DNA of 64,000 nucleotides, taken from assembly GCA_039519185.1 (NCBI GenBank), contig CM076847.1, positions 20,953,251 to 21,017,250 on the forward strand. Direction: 5' to 3'. Below, in pieces: positions 11,224 through 21,951 of this stretch; the first letter of the stretch is position 1; each line of letters opens with the position of its first letter. Below the pieces are notes generated by a model. It was not told the origin of the DNA. It saw nothing but the letters and a program-made list of their open reading frames with translations, and did not search any database. The stretch comes from Astragalus membranaceus (Eukaryota > Streptophyta > Magnoliopsida > Fabales > Fabaceae). The position numbers were made by a program, and so were the translations under genes.

Positions 11224-11972
11224 GAGAGTGCATGTTATGTATGATTGCAAATGTTTACTAATACTAGTGAAATATGATGATTGTCGGTGATTTTATGTTC
11301 TGGATCTTCTTGTTTTGTTTTCTTTTTTACTGATATAAGATTTATTATGTTATGTTATTTTTTAAGGATTGATATTGTCATCTTGAAAGGATTATAGAGT
11401 AATTTTATATTGGAATTTCTTTTTTCACTCTTACTAGGTGTTCGATACTGTGCTTCCGATCTTAGTGATTGGTATTACACAGTTAGTAGATGTTTTATCC
11501 TTGATTCTGTTGATGTCTTTCGGTCTTGAGATGGTCGATCTTGAGGAGGTCGACCTTGTTCGGTCTTGAGGTAGTCGATCTTGAGGAGGTCGACCTTGTT
11601 CAGCCTTGAGGTGGTCGATCTTGAGGAGGTCGACCTTGTTCAGCCTTGAGATTGTCGATCTTGAGGAGGTCGGTCTTCATCGGTCTTGAGGTGGTCGATC
11701 TTGAGGTGGCGAGGTTGTACCTGTAATAACACTCCGATGCTCAAGTCAGTATTTGAGTGAATGAGTCTAAGTTGTAAAGATTGCTTACCATTGATGAGCA
11801 TTGAAATGATGTATTTATAGAGTTTTAGTGGTGTTTGTCTTGGTGGTTTTGGGATGTCCGATCTTGCAGAGTGATATTGGCCATTAATGAATGGACCCTG
11901 TTTTTATGTAATGGGCCTCTAAGCAATTGGGCCTTGTAGGAGGTGTAAATAGCAGAAATTCTAATTACCATA
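11224..11972. repeat. Direct repeat copy 1 (about 0.75 kb, LTR-like)
   Basis: This segment is almost identical to 13741-14452, from GAGAGTGCATGTTATG to CTAATTACCATAACA. It contains a block (11517-11710) of about 40-bp minisatellite units with GGTCGATCTTGAGGAGGTCG. On the minus strand each copy begins TGTTATGG, and a G-rich tract (TTGGGGGGCC) lies just outside this copy, as a polypurine tract would beside a 3' LTR. I could not find a TSD or a clear PBS, so LTR status is inference. Confidence 0.7.
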
Positions 11973-12452
11973 ACAGTGGCCCCCCAAGTCTGGTTGCTTG
12001 AGGAGCGATCTTGACTTGATAAGTGATGCAGCCTTGCGTTTTTGGCTCTTTGAGTAGATGTTCCTTTAGTCCTGAGCTGATGCCGATCTTGAAATTTTGG
12101 ACCTCGTTACGAGCTTTATGAATCCTTTTTTAATTCTGCATGTCATGTATGTCGTTTAGCACCTGAGGGACTCGAGGTGGATATGTACGATGAAAGAATG
12201 TCGGTAAATGAGGAACTCGATTTACCAGGCTCGAACCTATAGGCAGTTTACCAGGACTCGGCCCAGATTTAACTCGCCCTGTAGGGGTATCGGCAGTTGT
12301 GGCCAATGGTCGTTCTTAGGACGTTTCGATCCTTGAAGACCTGGTCTCTTTGAGATAGTTTACTGAGACTCGGCTCGGATTTAACTGATTCTCAAAGAGT
12401 TTGCGACCTTGATTGGTCACTTGGGGAGATCATTTAAGATCGGTCCCAACCG
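11973..12452. other. Unique internal segment of the minisatellite element
   Basis: Non-coding sequence between the first direct repeat and the tandem arrays. Two related stretches at about 12250-12290 and 12360-12400 share ACTCGGC and GGATTTAACT or AGATTTAACT. No protein-coding or RNA signature was seen. Confidence 0.4.
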
Positions 12453-12612
12453 GAGGAGAACGGGAACTATTCCCTCGTTGACGGCGTGGAGGAGAGCGAT
12501 GATCGTCGAGATCGTGCTGTTGTCGAGGTCGGAGGAGAACGGAAACCATTCCCTCGTTGACGGCGTGGGGGAGAACGATGATCGTCGAGATCGTGATGTT
12601 GTCGAGGTCGAT
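12453..12612. repeat. Two-copy tandem repeat, about 78 bp
   Basis: GGAGGAGAACGG...CATTCCCTCGTTGACGG is repeated back to back with a few substitutions, each copy ending GTTGTCGAGGTCG. It adjoins the main minisatellite and explains the overlapping short ORFs on both strands. Confidence 0.85.
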
Positions 12613-13742
12613 TTTGTTCGGTCTTGAGGTGGTCGATCATGAGGAGGTCGACCTTGTTCAGCCTTGAGGTGGTCGATCTTGAGGAGGTCGGCCTTGTTCG
12701 GTCTTGAGGTGGTCGATCTTGTTCGGTCTTGAATGAAGATCCTGGAGGCAAATTCCGACCTTCCGATCTTGGATGAAGATCCTAGATGGAAATTCTGATC
12801 TTCCGACCTTGTCGACCTTAGATGAAGATCCTGGAGGCAAATTCCGACCTTGCCGAACTTGGATGAAGATCCTGGAGGCAAATTCCGACCTTGCCGACCT
12901 TGGATAAAGATCCTCGACGGAAATTCCGATCTTCCAACCTTGGATGAAGATCCTCAACGGAAATTTCGATCTTCCGACCTTGTCGACCTTGGATGATAAT
13001 CCTCGACGGAAATTTCGATCTTGCGATCTTGTCGACCTTGAATGAAGATCCTTGAGGCAAATTCCGACCTTGCCGATCTTGGATGAAGATCCTGGAGGCA
13101 AATTCCGACTTTGCCGACCTTGGATGAAGAGCCTCGACGGATCTTCCGACCTTGTCGACCTTGGATGAAGATCCTGGAGGCAAATTCCGACCTTGTCGAC
13201 CTTGGATGAAGATCCTAGATGGAAATTCCGATCTTCCGACCTTGTCGACCTTGGATGAAGATCCTCGACGGAAATTTCGATCTTCCGATCTTGTCGACCT
13301 TGGATGAAGATCCTGGAGGCAAATTCCGACCTTGCCGATCTTGGATGAAGATCCTCGACGGAAATTTTGATCTTCCGACCTTGTCGACATTGGATGAAGA
13401 TCGTGGAGGCAAATTCCGACCTTGCCGACCTTGGATGAAGATCCTGGATGGAAATTCCGATCTTCCGACCTTGTCGACCTTGGATGAAGATCCTCGACGG
13501 AAATTTCGATCTTCCGATCTTGTCGACCTTGGATGAAGATCCTGGAGGAAAATTCCGACCTTGTCGATCTTGGATGAAGATCCTGGAGGCAAATTCCGAC
13601 CTTGGATGAAGATCCTCGACGGAAATTTCGATTTTCCGACCTTGTCTACCTTGGATGAAGATCCTGGAGGCAAATTCCGACCTTGCCGATCTTGGATGAA
13701 GATCCTGGATGGAAATTCCGATCTTCCGACCTTGTCGACCTT
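12613..13742. repeat. Minisatellite of GATGAAGATCCTGGAGG-type units
   Basis: More than twenty variant units share TTGGATGAAGATCCT followed by GGAGGCAAATTCCGACC or CGACGGAAATTTCGATC, alternating with CTTGTCGACC or CTTGCCGATC. The first about 120 bp are the GGTCGATCTTGAGG type also present in the flanking direct repeats. Several long minus-strand frames (up to 364 codons at 12658-13752) are open only because the unit lacks stops in them. Overlapping frames encode shifted versions of the same peptide repeat, so I do not call genes. Confidence 0.92.
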
Positions 13743-14452
13743 GAGAGTGCATGTTATGTATGATTGCAAATGTTTACTAATACTAGTGAAATATGATGAT
13801 TGTCGGTGATTTTGTTCTGGATCTTCTTGTTTTGTTTTCTTTTTTACTGATATAAGATTTATTATGTTATGTTATTTTTTAAGGATTGATATTGTCTTCT
13901 TGAAAAGATTATAGAGTAATTTTATATTGGAATCTCTTTTTTCACTCTTACTAGGTGTTCGATATTGTGCTTCCGATCTTAGTGATTGGTATTACGCAGT
14001 TAGTAGATGTTTTATCCTTGATTCTGTTTATGTCTTTCGGTCTTGAGATGGTCGATCTTGAGGAGGTCGACCTTGTTCGGCCTTGAGGTGGTCGATCTTG
14101 AGGAGGTCGACCTTGTTCAGCCTTGAGATGGTCGATCTTGAGGAGGTCGATCTTCATCGGTCTTGAGGTGGTCGATCTTGAGGTGGCGGGGTTGTACCTG
14201 CAATAACACTCCGATGCTCAAGTCAGTATTTGAGTGAATGAGTCTAAGTTGTAAAGATTGCTTACCATTGATGAGCATTGAAATGATGTATTTATAGAGT
14301 TTTAGTGGTGTTTGTCTTGGTGGTTTTGGGCCGTCCGATCTTGCAGAGTGATATTGGCCATTGATGAATGGACCCTGTTTTTATGTAATGGGCCTCTAAG
14401 CAATTGGGCCTTGCAGGAGGTGTAAATAGCAGAAATTCTAATTACCATAACA
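13741..14452. repeat. Direct repeat copy 2 (about 0.7 kb, LTR-like)
   Basis: Second copy of the 11224-11972 repeat, with only scattered differences visible by eye. It joins the minisatellite directly at its left end and stops at CATAACA, after which FRS-like gene remnants begin. Confidence 0.75.
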
Positions 14453-14459
14453 CTAGGAA

Positions 14460-14858
14460 ATTATAAGAAGCCTTAAAATTAAGAACTTAACACACTTGAA
14501 CCAAGCAAACTAATTTCGAAGAGTCAAAGACTATTGAGGTGTGTGTTTTTTCTTTAAAAGTTATGTACTAACCATGAAATAATATTTATTGTGTCTTACT
14601 ATTTTTTGTACAATGTGTAGGAGGGCAAAATTTTGGAACGGTGCGTCGTGAAATTGATACGAACATTTCTGTAAAATCATCTCTTGAGGTTATGACCGAC
14701 CGGTGGAGATGTGCCAAATGCAACTACTTTGGTTTATGTCCATTATAAGATTGTACTAATTGTGTTGAGTTTTCTATTTTCTATTTGTAGATGGACTTAT
14801 GTGATCCATCAGAGAATTTTGAGAAAAGTTATGTACTGGTTGTAACTTAATTTGACTA

Positions 14859-14898
<40 letters not shown>

Positions 14899-15130
14899 TT
14901 TGGTTGTAATTGATGTAAATAATTAAATGCCTCAAGGTTTATGTAAATGATATAAGTGCAAAGGTTGGGGAATGATTTATAACTGCAGTTGATGAGTCTA
15001 CAAAATCACCACTCCAAATGGGATTCTTTATTAACTACAATGTTGAAGATATACTTGGAGGAATGACATTTACTTTTCTAGACATGATTGACCCACAATT
15101 GGCAAGGTTTTCAGATTATGAACATTGAGT
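14460..15130 (+). pseudogene. Degenerate FAR1-RELATED (FRS) 3' exons
   Basis: The stretch 14622-14746 aligns by eye with exon 2 of the minus-strand FRS copy (19756-19860). Shared landmarks include TTGGAACGGTG, GTTATGAC, GGAGATGTG and the 3' part ATGCAACTACTTTGG, after the same GTGTAG acceptor. An upstream exon ends ACTATTGAG before GTGTGT at 14539. The reading frame is broken by small indels. Further on, 14991-15130 contains an exon-like open stretch (GFFINYNVEDILGG) after a CTGCAG acceptor, ending in TGA; its relation to the FRS C-terminus is uncertain. This is the left, older half of the palindrome described in the findings. Confidence 0.55.
14862..14897. repeat. (AT)n microsatellite
   Basis: Eighteen uninterrupted AT dinucleotides, inside an intron-like part of the FRS remnant. 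Confidence 0.97.
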
Positions 15131-15299
15131 CACTTGATACGTAAAGCAACAAATGTATATCTACCCTCCAAATTGCATATTTTGGGAATGGCAAGGATAT
15201 GATGTATTATGTCAAATTTTGTAAATATGTGCAATCATACAACAATAGCTTGTATGTGTATTTTCATCTTTTCCTTGTGAATATGAAATGACATGTAAT

Positions 15300-16760
15300 T
15301 TATCAGTTGGGTGATACATCAGTGCTTTGGAACCTATAAATGTAATCATAAGGTCATTGGTTGTTGAAATAGCATGTAATTGTAAATATTTGCATCAGAT
15401 CACCAAGTCACCTAAACAAATACCCAAGTTTTTCATAGAAATAACTAACCTGTATTTTCATCTTTTCCTTGTGAGACTGGCCATGAGATTACAATTGGGT
15501 ACTAAATCAGTGGTTTGAGACTTATAAGTGTAATCATAAATAAGGTCATGGGTTGTTGAAATGGCATGTAATTTCTCAGTTAGTGTCAGATCGCCAACTC
15601 ACCACCAAAAATACCCAACTTTTTAGTACAATAGACCAACTTGTATTTTCATCTTTTTCTTGTGAGACTGACCATGAGATTACAATTGAGTAATTAATCA
15701 GTGGTTTGGGACCTATAAATGTAATCATAAGGTCATTGGTTTTTGAAATGACATCTAATTGTAAACATTTGTATCAGATCACCAAGTCACCGAGACAAAT
15801 ACCCAAATTTTTCATAGAAATGACCAACTTGTTTTTTCATCTTTTCCTTCTGAGACTGATCATGAGATTACAATTGGGTTTAGCATTTAGGGGTTTGGGA
15901 CCTATAAATGTAATCATAAGGTCATGAGTTGTTTAAATGACATCTAATTTCTCAGTTTAAATCGGATCACCAATTTTTATACACAAATACCCACGTTTTT
16001 TTTTATAAATGACCAACATGTTATTTTCATCTTTTCCTTGTGAAACTGACCATGAGACAAGTGAGTACTAAATGAGTGTGTTGAGACCCATAAATGTAAG
16101 CACAGGAACATGAGGTGTTCAAATGACATCTAGTTTCTCAGTTTGAGTCAGATCACCCACTCTCCTTTACAAATACCCAAGTTTTGCTTACAAATGACCA
16201 ACCTGTTATCTTCATCTTTTCCCTGTGAAACTGGCCATGAGACTACAAGTGAGTACTAAATGAGTGGGTTGGGACCCATAAATGTAAGCGACTTGGGGTG
16301 TTCAAATGACATCTAATTATTCACTTTGAATCAAATCAGCAACTCCCTTACACAAATGCCTAACTTTTGCTTATAAATGACCAAACTGTTATTTTCATCT
16401 TTTCCTTGTGAAACTGACCATGCGACTACAAGAGGATACTAAATGAGTGGGTTGGTACCCATAAATGTAAGCACAAGCTAGGACATGGGTGTTCAAATGA
16501 TCTCTAATTTCTCAGTTTGAATCAGATCACCAACTCCCCTACACACATACTCAAGTTTTTCTTATAAATGACCAACCTATTATTTTCATCTTTTCTTGTG
16601 AAACTGATCATGAGACTAAGTGGGTACTAAATGAGTGGCTGGGACCCCTAAATGCAAGCACAAGGGCATGAGGTGTTCAAGTATCATCTAATTTATTAGC
16701 TTTGATATGTTATCCACTTGCATAATACAAGTAACCAACTTTTTGATCTAAATGACCAAC
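15300..16760 (+). repeat. ~188-bp tandem repeat, left arm of a foldback structure
   Basis: About seven to eight diverged units contain ACCTATAAATGTAATCATAAGG, a GATCACCAAGTCACC-type motif, AAATACCCAA and TTTTCATCTTTTCCTTGTGA. The period is about 188-190 bp (for example the matching positions 15327 and 15706 are two units apart). Divergence increases towards the centre, where units read GGGACCCATAAATGTAAGCAC. The short ORFs in it are repeat-borne. Confidence 0.9.
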
Positions 16761-17014
16761 CTATTTTACTCTTTTTTTCCTTTTTAATGAAATTCCATAG
16801 CTATCTTTTAATATCCTTTTCTTCAATTTACAAATATTTAGTTTCAAAATTTGGTTCAATCTAACTAATTTAAACAAAATTTGTCCATGAGTTTCGATAC
16901 ATACACAATATGAAGAACTTAAAGACTCGGACCAGTTAACCACATGGCCAACTCAATTAAACACATTTTTTTAAGAAATGACCAACCTGCTTTATTCCTT
17001 TTTTTCCTTGTGGT
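16761..17014. other. Spacer at the centre of the foldback structure
   Basis: About 250 bp between the two inverted arrays. It is AT-rich and mostly unlike the repeats, with two CTTTTTTTCC-like tracts near its edges that resemble the CTTTTCC motif of the units. No gene is seen. Confidence 0.6.
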
Positions 17015-18470
17015 CTAGTTAAAGCATCACAAAACCTGATCTAGTATCCAATTTTAGTCTAATGGTCAGTTTCACAAGGACAAGATGAAAATAAAGGTTG
17101 GTCATTTCTATGAAAAAGTTGGGTATTTGTCTAGATGACTTGGTGATCGGATAGAAACATTTACAATTAGAAGTCATTTCAACAACGCATGACCCTATGA
17201 TTACATTTATAGGTCCCAAACCACTAATTTAGTACCTAATTGTAATCTCATGGCGAGTCTCACAGGGAAAAGATGAAAATACAGGTTGGTTATTTATATG
17301 AAAAAGTTGGGTATTTGTCTAGGTGACTTGGCGATCTGATAGAAACATTTACAATTAGATGTCATTTCAACAACACATAACCTTATGATTACATTTATAG
17401 GTCCCAAACCACGAATTTAGCACCCATTTGTAATCTCATGGTGAGTCTCACAAGGAAAAGATGAAAATATAGGTTGGTTATTTTTATGAAAAAGTTGGGT
17501 ATTTGTCTAGGTGACTTGGTGATTTGATAGAAACATTTACAATTAGATGTTATTTCAACAACACATGACCTTATGATTACATTTATAGGTCCCAAACCAC
17601 GAATTTAGTACCCAACTGTAATCTCATGGCGAGTCTCATAGGGAAAAGATGAAAATACAGGCTGGTTATTTTTATGAAAAAGTTGGGTATTTGTCTAGGT
17701 GACTTGGTGATCTGATAGAAACATTTACAATTAGATGTCATTTCAACAACACATGACCTTATGATTACATTTATAGGTTCCAAACCACGAATTTAGTACC
17801 CAGTTGTAATCTCATGGCGAGTCTCACAGGGAAAAGATGAAAATATAGGTTGGTTATTTATATGAAAAAGTTGGGTATTTGTTTAGGTGACTAGGTGATC
17901 TGATCGAAACATTTACAATTAGATGTCATTTCAACAACGCATGACCTTATGATTACATTTATAGGTCCCAAACCACTAGCTTAGTACCCAATTGTAATCT
18001 CATGGCGAGTCTCAGAGGGAAAAGTTGAAAATACAGGTTGGTCATTTGTACTTAAAAGTTGGGTATTTGCGTAAGGTGAGTTGGTGATTTGATACAAACT
18101 GAGAAATTACATGTCATTTGGACACCCCATGACCTGATGATGCTTACAATTATAGGTCTCAAACTACTGATTTAGTACCAATTGTAGTCTCATGGCCAGT
18201 CCCAACGGAAAGATGAAAATATAGGTTGGTCATTTGTATGAAAAAGTTGGGTATTTGTCTAGGTGACTTGGTGATCTGATAGAAACATTTACAGGTTGGT
18301 CATTTGTACTAAAAAGTTAGGTATTTGTAGTCCCAAACCTCTGATTTATTACCCAGTTGTAGTTCATAGGTAGTTCCACAAGAAAAAAAATTAAAATAAC
18401 AGGTTGGTGATTTGTATAAAAAACTTGAGTTTTTGTGTAGGTCAGTTGGTTATCTGATACAAACTGAGAA
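17015..18470 (-). repeat. ~188-bp tandem repeat, right (inverted) arm
   Basis: The same unit as the left arm but reverse-complemented. Four consecutive units between about 17212 and 17966 are nearly identical with a 188-bp period, so this arm was amplified or homogenised more recently. Landmarks are GGTTGGTTATTTTTATG, AAAAAGTTGGGTATTTGTC, and CCTTATGATTACATTTATAG. Outer units (18000-18470) are more diverged. Confidence 0.92.
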
Positions 18471-19085
18471 AATTACATGCCATTTGGTATACCTATTTGC
18501 TTCTCGAGTGAGAGGGTACATTTTACTTTTGTACTTAAGTCTAAATTAAGTGCATGAAATGCTAAACTAAGGTCAGAAACCTGGGTAATTGCTTTGCGAG
18601 CTTGGTGGCATCAAATAGTAAATGTTAGTATCATATCACCGACTCACCTAAGTAAATACCCAAGATTTTAATAAAAATGACGAAGGGGATAATGGTTATA
18701 TTTTTCTTATGACTGAAATACCAACCTGTTATTTTCATACAAATACCAACCTTAGGACACCAAATGTTGTCCAATATTTAATAATTTAGATAAGCTTGAA
18801 AGGTTACACCATGTCTATACAACATGTAGCAAAATATCAACCTAGTGACATTTACATCAAATGTGACGCATTTACATCATTTACTATTACGGTAAGGCAT
18901 TTACACCATTTACACCAATACCATAGAAAATAAACTTATAAGTTTAGTTAAAACAAAATAGTTCTCAAAAAGTTTAGTATGTCATAGGTCACTATTAACC
19001 TCATGTCCACGTATCCAATGAGGCTTTCATGCCACATAATCCCAAAAAGTTTAATATGCCCATGATTTTCTTGTAGGTAAAAAAT
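18471..19085. other. Non-coding stretch between the array and the FRS tail
   Basis: Mostly AT-rich sequence. A fragment at about 18620-18760 resembles the array unit in plus orientation (TATCACCGACTCACCTAAG, AAATACCCAAG). No gene is seen. Confidence 0.4.
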
Positions 19086-20871
19086 TCACGGATTTGTAGA
19101 CAATTGTGACAATCCAGCGAAGTCTATTTCCATGTTTGCCATAAGTTGCAAGAATGGAATACCACCTCCAATCTGTTGAAAACAACTTGTTTAGCAACAT
19201 GAAAATAAAACTAAAAAAATGACTGCAATTCGATTTACGTGCCTGTGAAGACGAACAAAAATTGTTGCTTATGTCATTGCCCAATCCCAAATAAGTTGGT
19301 TGTCCAAGGGTTGGACATTGGGTTCCCAAACGGTTGTCTGTGAAATTCGACACTCCAGCATCTGTACTTATATATAGACTCCCTGACTGTATAGAGGAAT
19401 TGTTAAATAAGTTAAATATATGTAAGATGACTTTCTGACACAATTGGAAAATAAATAATTTCATTCAGCCTTTGAAAACGGTACAAATTAGTTTCCTATT
19501 AGTTGGACTTGGCACAATCATGTGATACAAATTTCTCCACATTGTTTGCATCCAACAACTCTCCACGAGTTATAAATTAAGACAACCCAATGTCCTAACC
19601 ATTAATCTAGAAATTCTTGACATAAAGTTACATCTGAAATTCAATAACTAGTACACAAATTTGCCGAAAAATCTCAAACGGATCAAATTACTCCATCAAC
19701 AAATAGAAACTTAGAAACTCTACATATTTATTACAATCTTAAAATGGGCACGAACCAAAGTAGTTGCATCTGTCACATCTCCATTTGTCATAACATCAAG
19801 AGTTGATTCAACACAAATGTCACCATTGATTTGATGACCCACCGTTCCAATATTTCCCGCCTACACATTATACAAAAAATAGTAAAATGCATTTCATATG
19901 GAGTTTCATGGTAAATACATTATTTGTTAAAAAAACAAGACAAACCTCGACATTGTGATGGTCATTAGCTCGCTTGGGTCGCTTCTTCATTGAATTTTTA
20001 ACAATTTTATCAACTTTAAATATTTTTCTGTTTGTTGGAGGACGACCTTTACGTTTGACCCTCACTGGACTGTGGCAAGTAGGGGAACTGTTTGGGATAG
20101 ATGACCCATTCAACAATTTGGTTTTAATGCCCTCCATTGTAGGATCCATGTTTGGCATATCATAATTAAATTGATGCAAAAGCTCATCCAATGCTTTTGT
20201 GGCATATTCTGACTCCGCAGCTGCTTCAGCAACCTCATAGAAATACTTGCACAATTTCTCAAACCTATCCATCCGTGGCTTCAATTGCTTCACACCATAA
20301 CTGATATTAATATATGCATGCTTCCTTTTTATATTTTTCTTCCTTCTAGGCAAAACATACTTCTCTGGGACATTTGTAACCCTCTCTTGAGCACACACAC
20401 ATAGTACATGGCGACACAAAATTCCTCTAAACTCAAACAACAAGCATTCACAATTGACATCATGGTTGTCACGATTTAACACAACTTTTAGGTAGCTCTC
20501 TTTTTGTCTATCTCCAACCAACATCTCCTCCACACATTATAATTAGCAACACAACCCTCCAATGTCACCAAGGAGGGGACACAATTCATTTTACCTCTAA
20601 ATTCAGCTTGAACCTCCTTAAATTTTGCATGTGTGTAATCACATTGGAACTGCATTTCGATTGACGATGTTGACCCACAAGGAATTATTGTATCCATTGA
20701 TTGAAAATTGGCTTCAAATTCTTTTTCTGCTCTATTTTTGAGAGCATTGTCATATTGTTTTACAAATTGACCAAGAGTTGTTGTTGAATTGATATATCCA
20801 TCAAAGAAAGCATGTATTCTCTCACTGCGTTGTGTTGTTGACATGCCCGCCCAGAAATATTTCCTTAACAA
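19086..20871 (-). pseudogene. FAR1-RELATED SEQUENCE (FRS)-like gene, 5'-truncated and frameshifted
   Basis: FRS proteins descend from MULE transposases; family members such as FAR1 and FHY3 act as nuclear transcription factors. The remaining part begins in the MULE transposase region (YFWAGMSTTQRSERIHAFFD, then TTLGQFVKQYDNAL) at 20871, exactly where a retrotransposon LTR starts, so the DNA-binding and most catalytic domains are missing. A one-base frameshift at about 20525 breaks the frame just before the SWIM zinc finger (CECLLFEFRGILCRHVLCV, a CxC...CxH pattern). A basic stretch (VRVKRKGRPPTNRK) follows. By splice signals I propose exons 20871-19946, 19860-19756, 19386-19243 and 19172-19086, all joined in phase 0, with GT, GT and GC donors and AG acceptors, ending LSTNP. 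Truncation and frameshift argue for a pseudogene. Confidence 0.75.
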
Positions 20872-21015
20872 TGTAGCTTCTCCTCCAAGCCGCTACACTT
20901 TAAGATATCCTGCTCTTTGATTCATGTCCTGTACTTTTGTTCAACTATAACCATTAGTAGACAGATTGTAATTTGTTATCATACAAAACAAAGAGTGTTT
21001 GTTCTTGGTTCAACA
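20872..21015 (-). repeat. 3' LTR fragment of the Maximus-like element
   Basis: This 144-bp piece matches 33958-34100 with few differences, from TGTTGAACC on the minus strand to GAAGCTAC. The rest of the LTR (about 1.5 kb) is missing; the break abuts the FRS exon. On its inner side is AAAAAGGGGGAGTT, the polypurine tract. Confidence 0.85.
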
Positions 21016-21219
21016 AACTCCCCCTTTTTGATGATAACAAATTACCTTATGCATTGGGAGACGATAAACAAGAAACATTAGCAAAAGCTTCCCCTAAGCA
21101 TAAGCATAAAAATAATAAACTAAACCAGTAACATAGCAATAGCTGTAAATAGCAGCAAGTATTTCTCCCCCTTTGTTTTAATCAAAAAGGAGGGAAAACA
21201 CACAAGACACATAATCACA

Positions 21220-21945
21220 TTATAAACTGGCAAAATCAAGCATACCGAGCTCTCTCCGGATCTTACAAAATTGAGCTTCGGCTAGGGGTTTCGTGAAGAT
21301 ATCCGCTAGTTGGTCATCGGTGCCAACAAACCGTAATGCTATGCTCCCCCTAGAAACATGGTCTCTAATGAAATGATGCCTTATTTCTGTATGCTTAGTT
21401 CTAGAGTGTTGGATGGGGTTCTTAGCAATGTTAATGGCACTAGTGTTATCACATAGAACTGGCACATTTTCATATAACAAACCAAAATCCTCTAAAGTCT
21501 GTTTCATCCACAGAACTTGTGCAACGCAATTTCCAACCGCCACATATTCGGCTTCAGCAGTGGACAAAGCAACACTGTTCTGTTTTTTACTAGACCAGGA
21601 AGTTAAACAAGGCCCTAAGAAATGACAGGTTCCACTAGTAATCTTCCTATCTAATGTACATCCAGCAAAATTAGCATCACAGAAACCGACCAAAAAAAAT
21701 TGACTCGATTTCGGGTACCACAATCCAAAATCTATGGTCCCCTTAACATATCTAAGAATTCGTTTTACAGATTTTAAATGTGATTCTTTGGGACATGCTT
21801 GAAATCGAGCACATAAGCATACAGCAAACATAATATCAGGTCGAGAAGTAGTTAAATACAAGAGACTACTGATCATACCTCGATACATTATTTCATTGAC
21901 TTGTTTACCTTGCTCGTCCTTATCCAACTTTGTTGCAGTCGCCAT
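21220..21945 (-). pseudogene. Copia RT C-terminus and RNase H, Maximus/SIRE type
   Basis: The 241 codons cover the end of reverse transcriptase (MISSLLYLTTSRPDIMFAVC) and RNase H. The latter shows FCDANFAG, STAEAEYVA, CDNTSAINIAKNP, RTKHTEIRHHF and the closing DIFTKPL. It would copy and degrade the RNA-DNA hybrid in virus-like particles. No stop interrupts it, but the polymerase catalytic part upstream is gone. About 200 bp of 3' untranslated sequence with CTCCCCCTTT tracts separates it from the 3' LTR. Confidence 0.9.
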
Positions 21946-21951
21946 GGGAGT

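Noticed and set aside
12613..13742. CRISPR-like array (short repeats with variable spacers)
   Set aside because: The spacers are themselves variants of one unit, unit length varies, there are no cas genes, and the sequence is plant nuclear DNA.
12417..13752. Long minus-strand ORFs (154, 364, 190, 184 codons) as a repetitive protein gene
   Set aside because: Several overlapping frames are open at once over a stop-free minisatellite, with no start context, introns or flanking gene signals.
11028..14457. CTAGGA at 11034 and 14453 as a TSD for the direct-repeat element
   Set aside because: The left copy of the motif lies almost 200 bp outside the repeated segment and the sequence after it does not start like the LTR; probably coincidence.
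20872..21015. Solo LTR or TRIM element
   Set aside because: A polypurine tract and matching copia RNase H lie beside it, and the same piece ends the full LTR at 34100, so it is the truncated 3' LTR of one element.
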